From: JAYPLE01 sp047627515
Lineage (GTDB): Bacteria; Bacteroidota; Bacteroidia; Cytophagales; Cyclobacteriaceae
DNA: 24,616 nt
Assembly: GCA_047627515.1 (NCBI GenBank)
Contig: JBLHTU010000038.1
Coordinates: 1 to 24,616, forward strand
Reading direction: 5' to 3'
Shown here: in pieces, positions 16,416-24,393 of the stretch
Position numbering within the stretch: the first letter of the stretch is position 1
Layout: every line of letters starts with the position of its first letter
Made by a program: the position numbers and the translations under genes
The notes under the pieces: model-generated
What the model was told of the DNA's origin: nothing
What the model saw: the letters and a program-made list of their open reading frames with translations, nothing else
The model's database searches: none

Positions 16416-17246
16416 CTATTCAGGTAAAGCCAGGAGTGGGATTTTCAGATGCTGTGCCACATACTTGGTGGAACTGCCTTTGATCAATTGATGAAGTAAG
16501 TCGTGATGCCTTGGTATCATAACTAGCAAATCGATGTTGTTCTTTTTCGTAAAGTGAAGAATACCCTGATTGACATTAGGATCCTCCATGTTCGTAAAGG
16601 AGACATCAAGATCATGAAAATACCTATCCATCAATCCTCTCCCTTTATTTTTTTCAAAATCAATAAATTCTCCCTCTTTACCGATGAAGAAAATTTCAAG
16701 CTTCGCTGAAAACATACGCGTAATACTTGAGATATAACCCAATGAACTAACCTTGGTAATCGATTTTCCATCCATAGCAAATCCGATTCTCTCGGGATTA
16801 AAGACACGTTGATTGCTCGGAATCATCAGAACGGCTGTATTGCTTGCTTCGATAACCTCAGCCGTATGGGTACCAAGTAATTTTTCGATTTTGTCATGCT
16901 CAGATCTGGTTCCCATAACGATAAGATCGATCTGCTTGGTCTGAACTTCTGTGAATAAGCTGTCCACAAGAGACCCTCGAGATTCAATCACCTCATAGTA
17001 AAGGCCTTCTAAGTCGGGTACCTGCTCCACTAGCTTATCAAATGCACCTTCTAATTCAGCATTAAGATTAGGAACCACGCTAGGCGTAAAAGTCCCTATG
17101 ACAGAGACTTGCGCTTCTGGCAACTGAGTTGAATGAATTAAATATAATTTGCCCTTATATAAATTAACAAGGTTAGCTGCTACCCGCACAGCATTGACCG
17201 AGCAATCAGAAAAATCAACTGGCACCAAAATATGCTTTAATTCCAT
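16416..17246 (-). CDS. Tandem universal stress protein (UspA family)
   Basis: 276 aa made of two Usp domains, residues 1-145 and about 150-276. Domain 1 opens with the typical HILVPVDFSDCSVNAVRVA and ends with VMGTRSEHDKIEKLLGTHTAEVI, where the canonical ATP loop G-x2-G-x9-G-[ST] keeps the last Gly-Thr but has lost the second Gly (Ser-Glu in its place). Domain 2 is more diverged (RIGFAMDGKSITKV; the final segment LLVMIPRHHDLLHQLIKGSSTKYVA retains Gly-Ser-Ser). ATP binding is therefore uncertain. Tandem Usp proteins are common in Bacteroidota and are linked to starvation and stress. It is transcribed alone, convergent with the receiver gene 6 bp away. Confidence 0.9.
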   Translation of the reverse strand: MELKHILVPVDFSDCSVNAVRVAANLVNLYKGKLYLIHSTQLPEAQVSVIGTFTPSVVPNLNAELEGAFDKLVEQVPDLEGLYYEVIESRGSLVDSLFTEVQTKQIDLIVMGTRSEHDKIEKLLGTHTAEVIEASNTAVLMIPSNQRVFNPERIGFAMDGKSITKVSSLGYISSITRMFSAKLEIFFIGKEGEFIDFEKNKGRGLMDRYFHDLDVSFTNMEDPNVNQGILHFTKKNNIDLLVMIPRHHDLLHQLIKGSSTKYVAQHLKIPLLALPE

Positions 17247-17308
17247 AGTCTTTACTTTCTTGCAAAGTACCAGCTTAAGGGCAGTACATCAATGAGTTTG
17301 GCAAGCAC

Positions 17309-17339
17309 CAAAATTGATTTTTGTCAGGATTAGTGCAAA
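17309..17339 (-). promoter_or_regulatory. Putative promoter of the universal stress protein gene
   Basis: On the minus strand: TTTG (17336-17339), a 19-bp spacer, then CAATTTTG (17309-17316), one mismatch to TAnnTTTG. The predicted start point near 17302 gives a leader of about 55 nt to the ATG at 17246. No equally good element points towards the sigma-factor gene, which may depend on its own ECF sigma or on another one. Confidence 0.35.
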
Positions 17340-17402
17340 ATAAAAATCCCTCACCTTACAACCATAAGAAATTCATTTCATCTCTAGACCAAACCCTAAC
17401 CA

Positions 17403-17990
17403 ATGAATCAATCTACCGTACTCGAGGTAGTCAAAAATAAGACAGATACAGCAGCTATGATCCGCAAAATTAAAAGCGGTGACCAGCAAGCTGCCAGTGC
17501 ACTTTACGAGCGCTATTATCGTGCGATGTACAATACCATCTTAAGAATGGTCAGCAACGAAAACGACGCAAAAGACCTTTTACAAGAAGGGTTTATCAAA
17601 GCCTTCAGGTATTTAGGCGGTTTTAAAGGTACCTCCACCTTGGGAGCATGGCTCAAAAGGATTATGATCAATACCGCATTGGAGCAATTACGGAAGCACG
17701 CTCTCTCGTACTCAGATGTTTCTGCAGAGGACGATGTGATGATCGATGAAATTGAGCAAGATAACTGGGGGGCGATTTTATCTGATGTACAACAAGTCCA
17801 CTGCACTATTCTCGAGCTACCTGATGGCACTAGAAATGTGGTCACACTGTACCTGCTGGAAGGATATACGCATGATGAAATCGGAGCGTATCTGGGCATA
17901 TCACCCGCTACTTCAAAAACCCAATATATGAGGGGTAAAAAATTGATTAAGGACAAAATGAAAGCACATTATGAGACAAGATCCTTTTGA
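17403..17990 (+). CDS. ECF-type RNA polymerase sigma factor
   Basis: 195 aa with sigma-70 region 2 (about 25-95: ALYERYYRAMYNTILRM, DAKDLLQEGFIKAFRYLGGF, LGAWLKRIMINTALEQLRK) and region 4 (about 130-185: LPDGTRNVVTLYLLEGYTHD, EIGAYLGISPATSKTQYMRG) and no regions 1 or 3, the ECF layout. It directs RNA polymerase to stress- or envelope-responsive promoters. The reading frame runs 20 nt into the next gene, a putative membrane anti-sigma factor. The linker between regions 2 and 4 is acidic (EDDVMIDEIEQDN). A short N-terminal extension of about 20 residues precedes region 2; the ATG at 17403 is the first in frame that gives a full region 2. Confidence 0.95.
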   Translation: MNQSTVLEVVKNKTDTAAMIRKIKSGDQQAASALYERYYRAMYNTILRMVSNENDAKDLLQEGFIKAFRYLGGFKGTSTLGAWLKRIMINTALEQLRKHALSYSDVSAEDDVMIDEIEQDNWGAILSDVQQVHCTILELPDGTRNVVTLYLLEGYTHDEIGAYLGISPATSKTQYMRGKKLIKDKMKAHYETRSF

Positions 17991-18489
17991 AAAAGAAATG
18001 CATAAGCTGAGGTCTCAATTAGACCTTATGAATCCACCTAAGGATGTATGGGACAAGATAAGCGCACACGCAATAGGTAATAAACCCTTGGGTCGTACCA
18101 TCTGGGTTTGGAAATCTGCTGCCATTATCCTTCTCGGGATGACGATTGGGCTCTCCATCCTCCTACTTCAGGGTGACTCTGCACCGAACTCGCTGAGTGA
18201 TATTTCACAAGAATACAGGCAGATAGAAACGGACTACCAACGTGAAATATCTGACCTCTCTGCTCGCCTTATGATCAATGAGATCAATCAAGAGGAATTT
18301 GAATGGATCTTCGATGAGCTAGCAATGCTAGATCAGATTCAATCCCAGTACCTACGCGATTTAGCAAAAGGCGGTCATCGAGAAAAAGTAATAGGCGTAC
18401 TGATCGATCAGTATGAGAAGAAACTCAACCTACTTAAAAAATTAGAACTCGAACTCAACAGACAACAAAATGAAAATGCAACAATTTAG
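17971..18489 (+). CDS. Putative membrane-bound anti-sigma factor
   Basis: 172-aa single-pass protein. Residues 1-45 are cytoplasmic and contain DPFEKEMHKLRSQLDLMNPP and DVWDKISAHA, a short helix pair as in Bacteroidota anti-sigma proteins; no zinc-binding HxxxCxxC motif is present. A membrane helix spans about 45-67 (WVWKSAAIILLGMTIGLS). Residues 78-168 are predicted periplasmic and strongly helical, with heptad-like charged stretches (IETDYQREISDLSARL, EKKLNLLKKLELELNRQQ) that suggest a coiled coil. Assignment rests on position, overlap with the sigma gene by 20 nt and topology; I do not see a diagnostic domain. It overlaps the next gene by 20 nt as well. Regulated proteolysis or a contact with the beta-solenoid protein downstream could transmit the signal. 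Confidence 0.75.
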   Translation: MRQDPFEKEMHKLRSQLDLMNPPKDVWDKISAHAIGNKPLGRTIWVWKSAAIILLGMTIGLSILLLQGDSAPNSLSDISQEYRQIETDYQREISDLSARLMINEINQEEFEWIFDELAMLDQIQSQYLRDLAKGGHREKVIGVLIDQYEKKLNLLKKLELELNRQQNENATI

Positions 18490-19795
18490 AACCCTGGTCT
18501 TGACAGTAGTGATACTGTTCTCCTATGAACTACATAGTAAGACCAAAACAGACGGTGATCAAACTATCACGAAAACAGCTGAACTAGTCTTCCCTGTTAA
18601 AGCTGGCCATGCACTTGTCTTTGACGGTAGCAGTATCGAACTACAGATCGAAACATGGGAACGCGATGAAGTTCAACTAACTGCCACTGCCGTTTACAAG
18701 GGTAAGGAATCGAAAAAAATGACTGAATTCCTGGACGCCTTTCAACAACAAGTAGCCAGCCAAAGCTTTCAATCAGGTGACAGAATCGATATTTCCGCAG
18801 ACTTAGAAGTTCCTAACAAAGTGCAAGTTGGCAGCAGATTCATAGGTGTTCAGATCTCATATGGTGATGACGAACTAGATATCTATTATGCGCTAAAAGT
18901 CCCTTCATACCTAGATATGGATCTTAAAGACTCGTACAAGGATGTATCCATCCTCGGGGACTATCAAGGTAATATATCCCTTGAGCACTACAGTGGTGAT
19001 GTAAGAGCTGGGAACTTTGAAGCGCTCAAACTGGAACTTAAATATGGCGAGGCCAAGCTACAATCTGTAAACAATGGACAGTTTGTGCTATACGAACAGG
19101 AGCTTGAAGTTGAACAGGTATCAAACCTCAGGTTAGACATGAAATACTCTCAAATAACAAGTCAAGAGTTAAATACTGTCCAGCTTGAAGCATACGAAAG
19201 CGAACTAACAGTGGGTCGAATGGCTGATGTAACAGGGGAAATCAAATACACTAAAATCAATTCAGACATTGGCATACAGACATTAACCTTGACTGCTTCC
19301 TATGAAAGCCAAATAAAAGCAAAATCCATCGGTAGGTTACAAAACCGAGATAGCAAGTACTGCCAATATGAAGCAGTATCAGTCGATCACCTAGAGATGA
19401 GAAATTCTTATGAGGATAAGTACACTTTTGGATATGCAGGAGAGGTATTGTTGTCAGGTAAATACCTCGAGCTGATAATCATGGAACTAGGACAAAGTCT
19501 AGCTCTAGATGGATATGAAGCCAAAGTATCTATCGATGGTCTTTCAGATAAAACGGAACTAATCCAAATAGATGGTAAATACAATGTGCTGGAACTTGAA
19601 ACAGGCACAAGTGCTGTCAAGCTAGATATAGACGTGGAATATGGGGAGATTGATTTTGACAAGAGTCAGTACACGAGAAAGGTGTATATAAAAGACGACT
19701 CAGATCTCATCATCGAAGCAGAATCAAAAAACTTCACAGGGCCTAGCATGACACTTATGCTACGCGGTTATGAGTTCAATGCAACAATCAATTAA
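18470..19795 (+). CDS. Exported beta-solenoid protein with tyrosine ladder (DUF4097-like)
   Basis: 441 aa: a signal peptide (1-22, LVLTVVILFSYELHS), an N-terminal domain (about 30-150; FPVKAGHALVFDGSSIELQI), then a solenoid from about 150 to 395. Tyrosines recur at 156, 174, 192, 208, 226, 242, 260, 278, 297, 314, 332, 349, 371 and 391, mostly 16-19 residues apart. The flanking residues alternate: Lys-Tyr at 192, 226, 260, 297, 332 and 371, Tyr-Glu at 208, 242, 278, 314 and 349, so the unit is a pair of coils of 34-39 residues. The pattern resembles the putative-adhesin DUF4097 family, though identity to it is inferred. There is no lipobox, sorting tail or catalytic motif; the only Cys in the solenoid is Cys298. 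As third gene of the sigma/anti-sigma operon it may be the main output or the sensor. An alternative start two codons later is possible. Confidence 0.82.
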   Translation: MKMQQFRTLVLTVVILFSYELHSKTKTDGDQTITKTAELVFPVKAGHALVFDGSSIELQIETWERDEVQLTATAVYKGKESKKMTEFLDAFQQQVASQSFQSGDRIDISADLEVPNKVQVGSRFIGVQISYGDDELDIYYALKVPSYLDMDLKDSYKDVSILGDYQGNISLEHYSGDVRAGNFEALKLELKYGEAKLQSVNNGQFVLYEQELEVEQVSNLRLDMKYSQITSQELNTVQLEAYESELTVGRMADVTGEIKYTKINSDIGIQTLTLTASYESQIKAKSIGRLQNRDSKYCQYEAVSVDHLEMRNSYEDKYTFGYAGEVLLSGKYLELIIMELGQSLALDGYEAKVSIDGLSDKTELIQIDGKYNVLELETGTSAVKLDIDVEYGEIDFDKSQYTRKVYIKDDSDLIIEAESKNFTGPSMTLMLRGYEFNATIN

Positions 19796-19832
19796 TAGTG
19801 TGAGGATCGGGCAAAGCCCGATCCTCACACTA
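19796..19832. terminator. Perfect 17-bp hairpin between convergent genes, probable bidirectional terminator
   Basis: A 17-bp perfect stem (left arm TAGTGTGAGGATCGGGC, right arm its exact complement) with an AAA loop starts one base after the TAA of the solenoid gene. The stop codon and last two codons of the convergent oxidoreductase (ending at 19825) are inside the right arm. There is no T-run on either strand, so classical intrinsic termination is not certain; mRNA 3' end protection or pausing is an alternative. Confidence 0.6.
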
Positions 19833-20754
19833 CCTTGACGACAATCTTACCAACCGTATGCTGACTCTGAATCGATTGATGAGCTGACTGAATCTCCTCT
19901 AAGGCATAATCCTCTTGTATGACTACCTGCAATTGATTCTCAACGAACAGTGCATCAATTTTTTCAAGATCAACTCTTCTAGCACGCACTACGATCGGAT
20001 AGATTTTGTTAGCTCGGAATGGATTCAACAACCTACGAAAGGGATTAGGTGCAAGCGTAACAAACTTCCCTCCTGGCTTCAGTATACTTTTTGCTTGTTT
20101 ATAAAGATCCCCAGATATCACATGCGCTTGAAAAAATACATCGTAGCGTATCTCTGATTGAAATACATCAGTATCTTCATAGCCAATCGCATAATCTGCA
20201 CCCCTCGACGTACAGTAGGATATATTTCTGGAACTTGACACGGTCGTGACTTTGGCCCCTAGTTGCTTAGCGATTTGAATAGCAGCAGTTCCGGTACCTC
20301 CTGACCCTCCATAAATAAGGACGTGTTGTATCGGTTTCAAGTGAACCTGTTGAAAGGCTTGCCAAGCAGTCAAATACACACACGGAATGACTGCTGCCTC
20401 TTTTAGATCAATGCTTGTTTTAGAAAGATGATACTGATTGACCACGACGTAATCTGCGGCGGCTCCTCCGTTCAAATTTTCCAGGTAGCCAAATACATGA
20501 TCCCCAATCTCAAAAGTTGTTACTTCCTCCCCGATTACCTCTATTACGCCTGCAAAATCAAAGCCAGTCAGTTTTGGAAATTTTCTATTCCTGAAATTCC
20601 CTAAAAACCCATTCCTCAGCGCCGCATCTTTAGGGTTTAGCCCAACATAATGCACCCGCACCCGCACACGATCAACCTTGACTTCTGGTAATGATACCTC
20701 GTCTATTTGTAGTACTCCAGGTTTCCCATATCGATGATACCTTACCTGACGCAC
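19825..20754 (-). CDS. NAD(P)H:quinone oxidoreductase-like enzyme (zinc-free MDR family)
   Basis: 309 aa, medium-chain reductase fold. The N-terminal GroES-like domain (1-125) has VHYVGLNPKDAALRNG and LTGFDFAGVIEVIGEEVTTFEIGDHVFG; the Rossmann domain follows with HVLIYGGSGGTGTAAIQIAK as the dinucleotide loop. The Cys/His zinc ligands of alcohol dehydrogenases are absent (Asn-Pro-Lys-Asp where the zinc family has Cys), as in quinone and enoyl reductases. Length is slightly short of the 325 usual for Qor. The substrate is likely a quinone or an enone. It follows the TonB-dependent receptor by only 5 bp on the same strand, so the two are co-transcribed, although a joint function is not obvious. 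The 3' end is embedded in the hairpin at 19796-19832. Confidence 0.9.
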   Translation of the reverse strand: MRQVRYHRYGKPGVLQIDEVSLPEVKVDRVRVRVHYVGLNPKDAALRNGFLGNFRNRKFPKLTGFDFAGVIEVIGEEVTTFEIGDHVFGYLENLNGGAAADYVVVNQYHLSKTSIDLKEAAVIPCVYLTAWQAFQQVHLKPIQHVLIYGGSGGTGTAAIQIAKQLGAKVTTVSSSRNISYCTSRGADYAIGYEDTDVFQSEIRYDVFFQAHVISGDLYKQAKSILKPGGKFVTLAPNPFRRLLNPFRANKIYPIVVRARRVDLEKIDALFVENQLQVVIQEDYALEEIQSAHQSIQSQHTVGKIVVKVV

Positions 20755-20759
20755 TAGAC

Positions 20760-23126
20760 TCAGAAATCTATTACAATACCTAAAGCAGGTAGTATTGATG
20801 AATTATCAGCATTTTGGATTTCGGTCAGCTGTCTAGGATCGATGACTTGCCCCTGACCATCCCGCACTAGGCCAAATGATGGCTGCGAAGGCAGGTCCTG
20901 GTTCAAAGCATTCTGCAATTCTACAAAGACATTGAGGGTAAAGCCCTTGAGGTTCCATTTCTTATCCAAACGGATATCCGTTTGATTAAATGAATCCAAC
21001 GTCACGGATCCCTGTTGCGAGTAATCTCTGATGATGGTCGGATAGCTATTGAGCGTTGCAATAGGGTCGACAGGTGCAAATGGTGTCTGACCAAGGTACC
21101 TTACTCTTGCACTAATCTCCCAGTTGTTACCAAACTTGTATCCTCCGGTAAAAGTGATCAACTGACCATTATCCCATGAACTGGATATGAATTCATCCGG
21201 ATCAAATCCAGTAAACTCACTGCGAAACAATGTTACTGCGAGGATAGCATAATAGTTCTTCGTGAATTTTTTCTGGTACAGAAATTCCACACCGTATGTC
21301 TGACCTCGCCCGACACTGGCTATCGGCTCATTACCAAGCACGGAAAAATCACCCCCTAAGTTGGCGAGCGAAACGCTATCAGTCAGCGACACTGGATAAT
21401 TTTCATATTTTTTATAAAACCCTTCTACAGTTATTCTGGCTGACGGACCTACTAAGTACTCGATTCCAGCCACTAAATGGTCGCTTTGAATATACTCAGC
21501 ATCTTGATTTTCATAGGCCCCTTGGTTGTCCTGAAATCCAAGAATCGTATAAGGAGGTATTTTGAAGTAACGACCAATCGAGGCGTTAAAACTCCATTTT
21601 CTCGCAGCATCCAAGGCATAAGACGCGGAAAAACGGGGACTAAACGTTCGAAAAATTTCGTGCCCTACATCCATGAATGTATTACCATCCAATCTTAGGC
21701 CTCCAGAAATACTTAGTCGCTCATTGTAGAATTTGCGGGAAGCTTGTCCAAAAAATCCATATCGATAAAACGACAGTGAATTGTCATAATTGAAGTTATT
21801 GACTTGGTTCTGAGTCGCATTGGAATAATCTGCACGCTGAAAAATCGAACCTGCTGACCAAACCCAATCTCCAGCAAACTTGGTGAAGTTATAACGTAAC
21901 TTAGTTTCCATCTCGACTGACTCATTCTGAAGTATCAGTCCCTCCTGATTTTCATTGTCTTCAAATTGCCTGAAGTCATTTAGAAGCCAGTTGTTACTCA
22001 GCGTTGTTAGCATGAATCCAGTGCCATTTTTTAATCTTCTTTTCCAGCTTATCCCAGCTGTATTGGTTCGCTGCTGAATGATTGGGATCTGATCCAGCGT
22101 AGCTTGCTGTGCTTCATCGTACTCATCTGGCACATTGATACTGATGTCATCCACTGATCCAATTCCGGTAATCAATAGCTCATTATAATCATCTATTTTG
22201 TGCGTCAACTTGTACTGGTAATCCCAGTAATCAGGCAAAAAAGGAAGCCCGATCGCTTGAAATAAGAGCTGTAAATAAGAGCGTCGTACTGAAGCGATAA
22301 ACGATGTGTTAGAGGTCTCAGCGTCCTTCTTAAATAAAGGGCCTTCTACGGTAAGTGCAGCCTCACTGCTACTAATTCTTATGTTAGTCTTGAGCTCCCT
22401 ATTGTTACCGTCCCTTTGATCGAACTGTAAAACGCCAGACAGGACATTGTCATATTGTGCTCCAAAAGCACTGCTAGCTAGGGTAACTCCCTCGAAAAAA
22501 GATACATTCAATAAGCCTACTGGCCCGCCAGCACTCCCTTGCGTAGCAAAGTGGTTGATATTTGGAATCTCAATGCCATCCAGGTAATAAACATTCTCAT
22601 TGGGGGCACCCCCTCTGATGATGACGTCATTTCTGAATCCTCCGATAGAGCCAGAAACACCTGGTAAGGACTGTACTACTTTAGCAATATCATTGTTACC
22701 GCCAGGGTAGGTAGCTATTTCTTCTGCGGACAGTTTTTGAATAGATAGCGGAGTCTCCTCCAGTTTGGCAAATGGGTTTGCTACGATCACTATTTCACCA
22801 AGCTGCGCTACAGATTCTTCCAAGTCGAAATTAACATCGGGAGTTCCACCCGTTCTCACTACCACACTGAATCTCGTCAGTGTCTGATAACCAACATAAG
22901 AAGCCTCGATATTGTATGTTTTTGGTTCAAGATTGGCAATCGTATAGTATCCATTATAATCAGTAATCCCACCTTGTGCGGTACCTGAGATTCTTACAGC
23001 CACACCGATCAAGGGCTCTTCGGTCTTTGCATCGATCACATATCCATTGATCACACCTGTGTTCTGAGCGCTTGCGGCAAAGGCTGCAAGTACAAAAACA
23101 GTGATTAATAGTTTGACTTTTGTCAT
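20760..23126 (-). CDS. TonB-dependent outer-membrane receptor with carboxypeptidase-like domain
   Basis: 788 aa. A signal peptide (1-20, cleavage after AASAQ) is followed by a carboxypeptidase regulatory-like domain (22-105; GVINGYVIDAKTEEPLIGVA, GYYTIANLEPKTYNIEASYV), a plug (about 115-235; EIATYPGGNNDIAKVVQSLP, NDVIIRGGAPNENVYYLDGI) and a 22-strand barrel ending in a terminal Phe (ALGIVIDF), as outer-membrane barrels do. It imports a ligand using the proton motive force through TonB. No SusD-like lipoprotein gene lies next to it, the SusC-specific length of about 1000 aa is not reached, and no FecR/sigma pair is adjacent, so the substrate (metal chelate, vitamin or small saccharide) is open. 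An AAGGA eight bases before the ATG is an unusually good ribosome-binding site for this window. The epimerase gene is divergent, sharing a 101-bp gap. Confidence 0.93.
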   Translation of the reverse strand: MTKVKLLITVFVLAAFAASAQNTGVINGYVIDAKTEEPLIGVAVRISGTAQGGITDYNGYYTIANLEPKTYNIEASYVGYQTLTRFSVVVRTGGTPDVNFDLEESVAQLGEIVIVANPFAKLEETPLSIQKLSAEEIATYPGGNNDIAKVVQSLPGVSGSIGGFRNDVIIRGGAPNENVYYLDGIEIPNINHFATQGSAGGPVGLLNVSFFEGVTLASSAFGAQYDNVLSGVLQFDQRDGNNRELKTNIRISSSEAALTVEGPLFKKDAETSNTSFIASVRRSYLQLLFQAIGLPFLPDYWDYQYKLTHKIDDYNELLITGIGSVDDISINVPDEYDEAQQATLDQIPIIQQRTNTAGISWKRRLKNGTGFMLTTLSNNWLLNDFRQFEDNENQEGLILQNESVEMETKLRYNFTKFAGDWVWSAGSIFQRADYSNATQNQVNNFNYDNSLSFYRYGFFGQASRKFYNERLSISGGLRLDGNTFMDVGHEIFRTFSPRFSASYALDAARKWSFNASIGRYFKIPPYTILGFQDNQGAYENQDAEYIQSDHLVAGIEYLVGPSARITVEGFYKKYENYPVSLTDSVSLANLGGDFSVLGNEPIASVGRGQTYGVEFLYQKKFTKNYYAILAVTLFRSEFTGFDPDEFISSSWDNGQLITFTGGYKFGNNWEISARVRYLGQTPFAPVDPIATLNSYPTIIRDYSQQGSVTLDSFNQTDIRLDKKWNLKGFTLNVFVELQNALNQDLPSQPSFGLVRDGQGQVIDPRQLTEIQNADNSSILPALGIVIDF

Positions 23127-23227
23127 AGTTTCCTTTTATTCCTTCTGTCAACCACTACTCTTACATTGTGTTTCGATATCAGTAATAAATAATTGAAATA
23201 GAACAAGGTTAGATAAACTAGATATAA

Positions 23228-24091
23228 ATGATCACTATTTCAAATCAAGTCTTAACAGCAACCATCAATATCAAGGGGGCAGAGCTATCTAGTCTAAAGC
23301 AAAACTCTGATCAGCAAGAATACATATGGCAAGCTGACCCGATTCATTGGGGAAGGCATGCACCGATACTCTTTCCTTTTGTGGGTAAGCTGAGGAATGA
23401 TGAATTTAAGTGGCAAGACCGTACGTACGTGATGTCTCAGCATGGGTTTGCTCGTGATATGGACTTCGAAATCGTAGATCATCAATCAGCATCTGCCAGC
23501 TTTCGATTAAAAAGCAGTGCGCAGACCCTCATGATGTACCCTTTCAAGTTTGAATTGCTAGTGCATTATGAGTTGAAGTACAATAAGATCTCAGTCGGTT
23601 ACGAAGTCGTCAACAAAAATCCAGATGAGATGCGCTTCTCCATTGGGGGGCATCCCGCCTTCAATTGCCCTATGACATCTGGAGAAAAGCGCTCGGATTA
23701 TCGGCTAGTATTTAACCAAAAAGAACAATTTACTACGCAACTCATAGAAGATGGTCTTCGAACTGGCTCTATTGAAGACCTTGGCGCAGGCACAGCCATC
23801 GAAATCACTGATTCTTTGTTTGATCAGGATGCACTGATCTTATCTGATTTGTCTTCAGAGAAAGTCACATTGCAGAAAGGAGACCAACCCGTGCTTTCAT
23901 TTGATTTTAAAGGGTTCCCTTACTTAGGCATCTGGTCAAAGAGCAGTGCTTCACCATTTATTTGCTTAGAGCCTTGGTACGGAATAGCTGATCGAACGGA
24001 CACGGATCAAAATCTATCCTCAAAAGAAGGCATGCAACAACTAGCTATCAAGGGTAAGTTCAATTGCAGCTTTTCCGTCGAAATCCTTTAA
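23228..24091 (+). CDS. Aldose-1-epimerase family protein (LacX-like)
   Basis: 287 aa, galactose-mutarotase-like beta-sandwich, close in length to the LacX/YeaD branch (about 290). It interconverts the anomers of a free or phosphorylated sugar in the cytoplasm. The substrate region WGRHAPILFPFVGKL is followed by His72 (SQHGFARD), His142 (SIGGHPAFNCP) and the catalytic-base candidate Glu248 (CLEPWYGIADR), all in the expected order. No signal peptide. It is divergent from the TonB-dependent receptor and followed by about 300 bp without a gene, so it is probably monocistronic. The exact sugar is unknown; LacX-type members are poorly characterised. Confidence 0.92.
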   Translation: MITISNQVLTATINIKGAELSSLKQNSDQQEYIWQADPIHWGRHAPILFPFVGKLRNDEFKWQDRTYVMSQHGFARDMDFEIVDHQSASASFRLKSSAQTLMMYPFKFELLVHYELKYNKISVGYEVVNKNPDEMRFSIGGHPAFNCPMTSGEKRSDYRLVFNQKEQFTTQLIEDGLRTGSIEDLGAGTAIEITDSLFDQDALILSDLSSEKVTLQKGDQPVLSFDFKGFPYLGIWSKSSASPFICLEPWYGIADRTDTDQNLSSKEGMQQLAIKGKFNCSFSVEIL

Positions 24092-24393
24092 GAGCGATGA
24101 GCAATGTTTTTAAGTGCTCCCGGCCACGCTTGAGAAGACAACCCGTCTCGTGCGTTACTATTAATCATACAAACTACAACCTAGCCAAATCTCATAGGCA
24201 TATGTTCTGAAATCTAATCTGATGATACTTAATAGAGCGATCTAACCCATTCAAACTGAAGAAGAAACCCCGTACGAACGCTTCCTTCCAACTGTTAAAT
24301 GTCCGTGGGCATGGCTACAAACTTGTTTGTTAAATAGGAACCTGAATAACTAGTGAGATTGGTTTAATTTGCCGACTCTGAATCACTACCGCA
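24092..24393. other. 302-bp intergenic region
   Basis: Stops occur in all frames and I see no conserved coding signal or RNA gene. GAGCA and TGCTC at about 24100-24120 can form a weak 5-bp stem after the epimerase stop. TTAATTTG at 24364-24371 is one mismatch from the -7 consensus and lies 22 bp before the TTG start of the next gene, which makes it the likeliest promoter element here. Confidence 0.4.

Noticed and set aside
20760..24091. Polysaccharide utilisation locus around the TonB-dependent receptor and epimerase
   Set aside because: No SusD, glycoside hydrolase or PUL regulator is present, the receptor is too short for SusC and the epimerase is divergent.
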